Source: Streptomyces sp. NBC_01549
GTDB taxonomy: Bacteria > Actinomycetota > Actinomycetes > Streptomycetales > Streptomycetaceae
DNA length: 64,000 bases
Direction of reading: 5' to 3'
NCBI RefSeq assembly: GCF_026339955.1
Contig: NZ_JAPEPW010000004.1
Coordinates: forward strand, 62,001-126,000
The notes below the pieces were generated by a model, which made no database searches, was not told where the DNA came from, and saw only the letters and a list, made by a program, of their open reading frames with translations. Below, one piece after another: positions 63,752 to 64,000 of this stretch; positions within the stretch are counted from its first letter, which is position 1; every line of letters begins with the position of its first letter. Position numbers and translations under genes: made by a program.

Positions 63752-64000
63752 GCGCGATCCCCTCCCGAGCGTGATCGACTTGGAGACCATCTCAGGCCGT
63801 CAGCTGCGGGTGCGGCTGCTGCGCTCCTCGCTGCGCGCGCCCGCCACCGTCGCCGACCCCACCGACGTCTTACCGCCCGCGGCGCGCGCTCAGGCAGCCG
63901 GCTTGCGGACCCCGTGCGACCTGCGGCTGAACTCCGACGTGCGGCTGCCCGAGCAGGTGCTGACCGAAGTGGAGACCGCCGCGACCGTCCTGGCCCGCCT
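63741..64000 (+). CDS. Unrecognised gene, 3' end outside the window
   Basis: The frame VLATRDPLPSVIDLETISGR, LRVRLLRSSLRAP and CDLRLNSDVRLPEQVLTEVE runs open to the last base with strong coding character. The start is uncertain; GTG 63741 and ATG 63699 overlap the IS6 gene on the other strand, so the IS may have replaced the true start. Family not recognised. Confidence 0.4.
   Translation, partial: MLATRDPLPSVIDLETISGRQLRVRLLRSSLRAPATVADPTDVLPPAARAQAAGLRTPCDLRLNSDVRLPEQVLTEVETAATVLAR

Noticed and set aside
1..64000. tRNA, rRNA or tmRNA genes
   Set aside because: I noticed no cloverleaf-like or rRNA-like sequence by eye. A dedicated scan was not possible.

Overview
The window looks like an accessory region of a Streptomyces or close relative, either a chromosome arm or a linear plasmid. 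The DNA is very GC-rich with G/C-ending codons. The gene content is typical of that group: DUF6233, DUF4259, SpoIIE-type phosphatase with HATPase, MmyB-type XRE regulator, F420-type reductase, replication-relaxation fragment and a dnaE2/imuB-like pair. Insertion sequences are very dense. IS1182, IS5, IS3, IS701, IS1634, IS110, IS4, ISAzo13, ISL3, IS6, Tn3 and Tn7-like material is present, mostly broken. No rRNA, tRNA or CRISPR array was seen.

Layout. 0-5 kb: tail of a DUF6262 protein, an IS1182 end remnant, a three-domain kinase/M23-like/class III aminotransferase and an Lrp regulator. 5.6-12.7 kb: a catabolic block with an SDR remnant, MBL hydrolase and TetR facing away from amidohydrolase, APC permease, a helical-repeat protein and an intact SDR paralogous to the remnant. 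13-16.6 kb: a decayed IS1182 element beside a 3'-truncated dnaE2 that has a LexA-type box. 16.7-20.7 kb: a GNAT gene bracketed by inverted short repeats, an AlbA_2 (Schlafen-like) protein and a possible defence operon (zinc ribbon, small protein, HEPN-like protein). 20.8-23.4 kb: an IS5 element with a coupled winged-helix passenger, then a Tn7-like end with an orphan tnsA and an IS3 fragment. 23.6-28 kb: an RsbU-type PAS/GAF/PP2C/HATPase protein and a secreted M1 peptidase.

28.6-49.4 kb is a redox and electrophile-detoxification archipelago broken up by transposases. It holds azoreductase, F420-type reductase, DoxX, lipocalin-like, cupin, SRPBCC, alpha/beta hydrolase, two quinone-oxidoreductase-like MDR proteins, old yellow enzyme (one intact, one fragment), NmrA protein, and MarR and XRE regulators. 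Several have clear dyad operators. 50-54.7 kb: an ImuB-like Y-family protein with its own LexA-type box, DUF6233, and a translationally coupled membrane protein/Arg-Asp-repeat protein pair. 54.7-64 kb: secreted nuclease-like remnants, an ISAzo13 element carrying a nested IS4 element with a 10-bp target duplication, DinB, a lectin lying inside a split Tn3 transposase, DUF4259, and ISL3 and IS6 remnants.

The intact metabolic genes form small regulator-plus-enzyme cassettes (TetR/MBL/amidohydrolase/permease/SDR; MDR/OYE/MarR; XRE/MDR/hydrolase/SRPBCC). Such cassettes would act together on reactive carbonyls, quinones or xenobiotics. Much of the rest is decaying. At least three otherwise normal genes carry a single in-frame stop or small frameshift.
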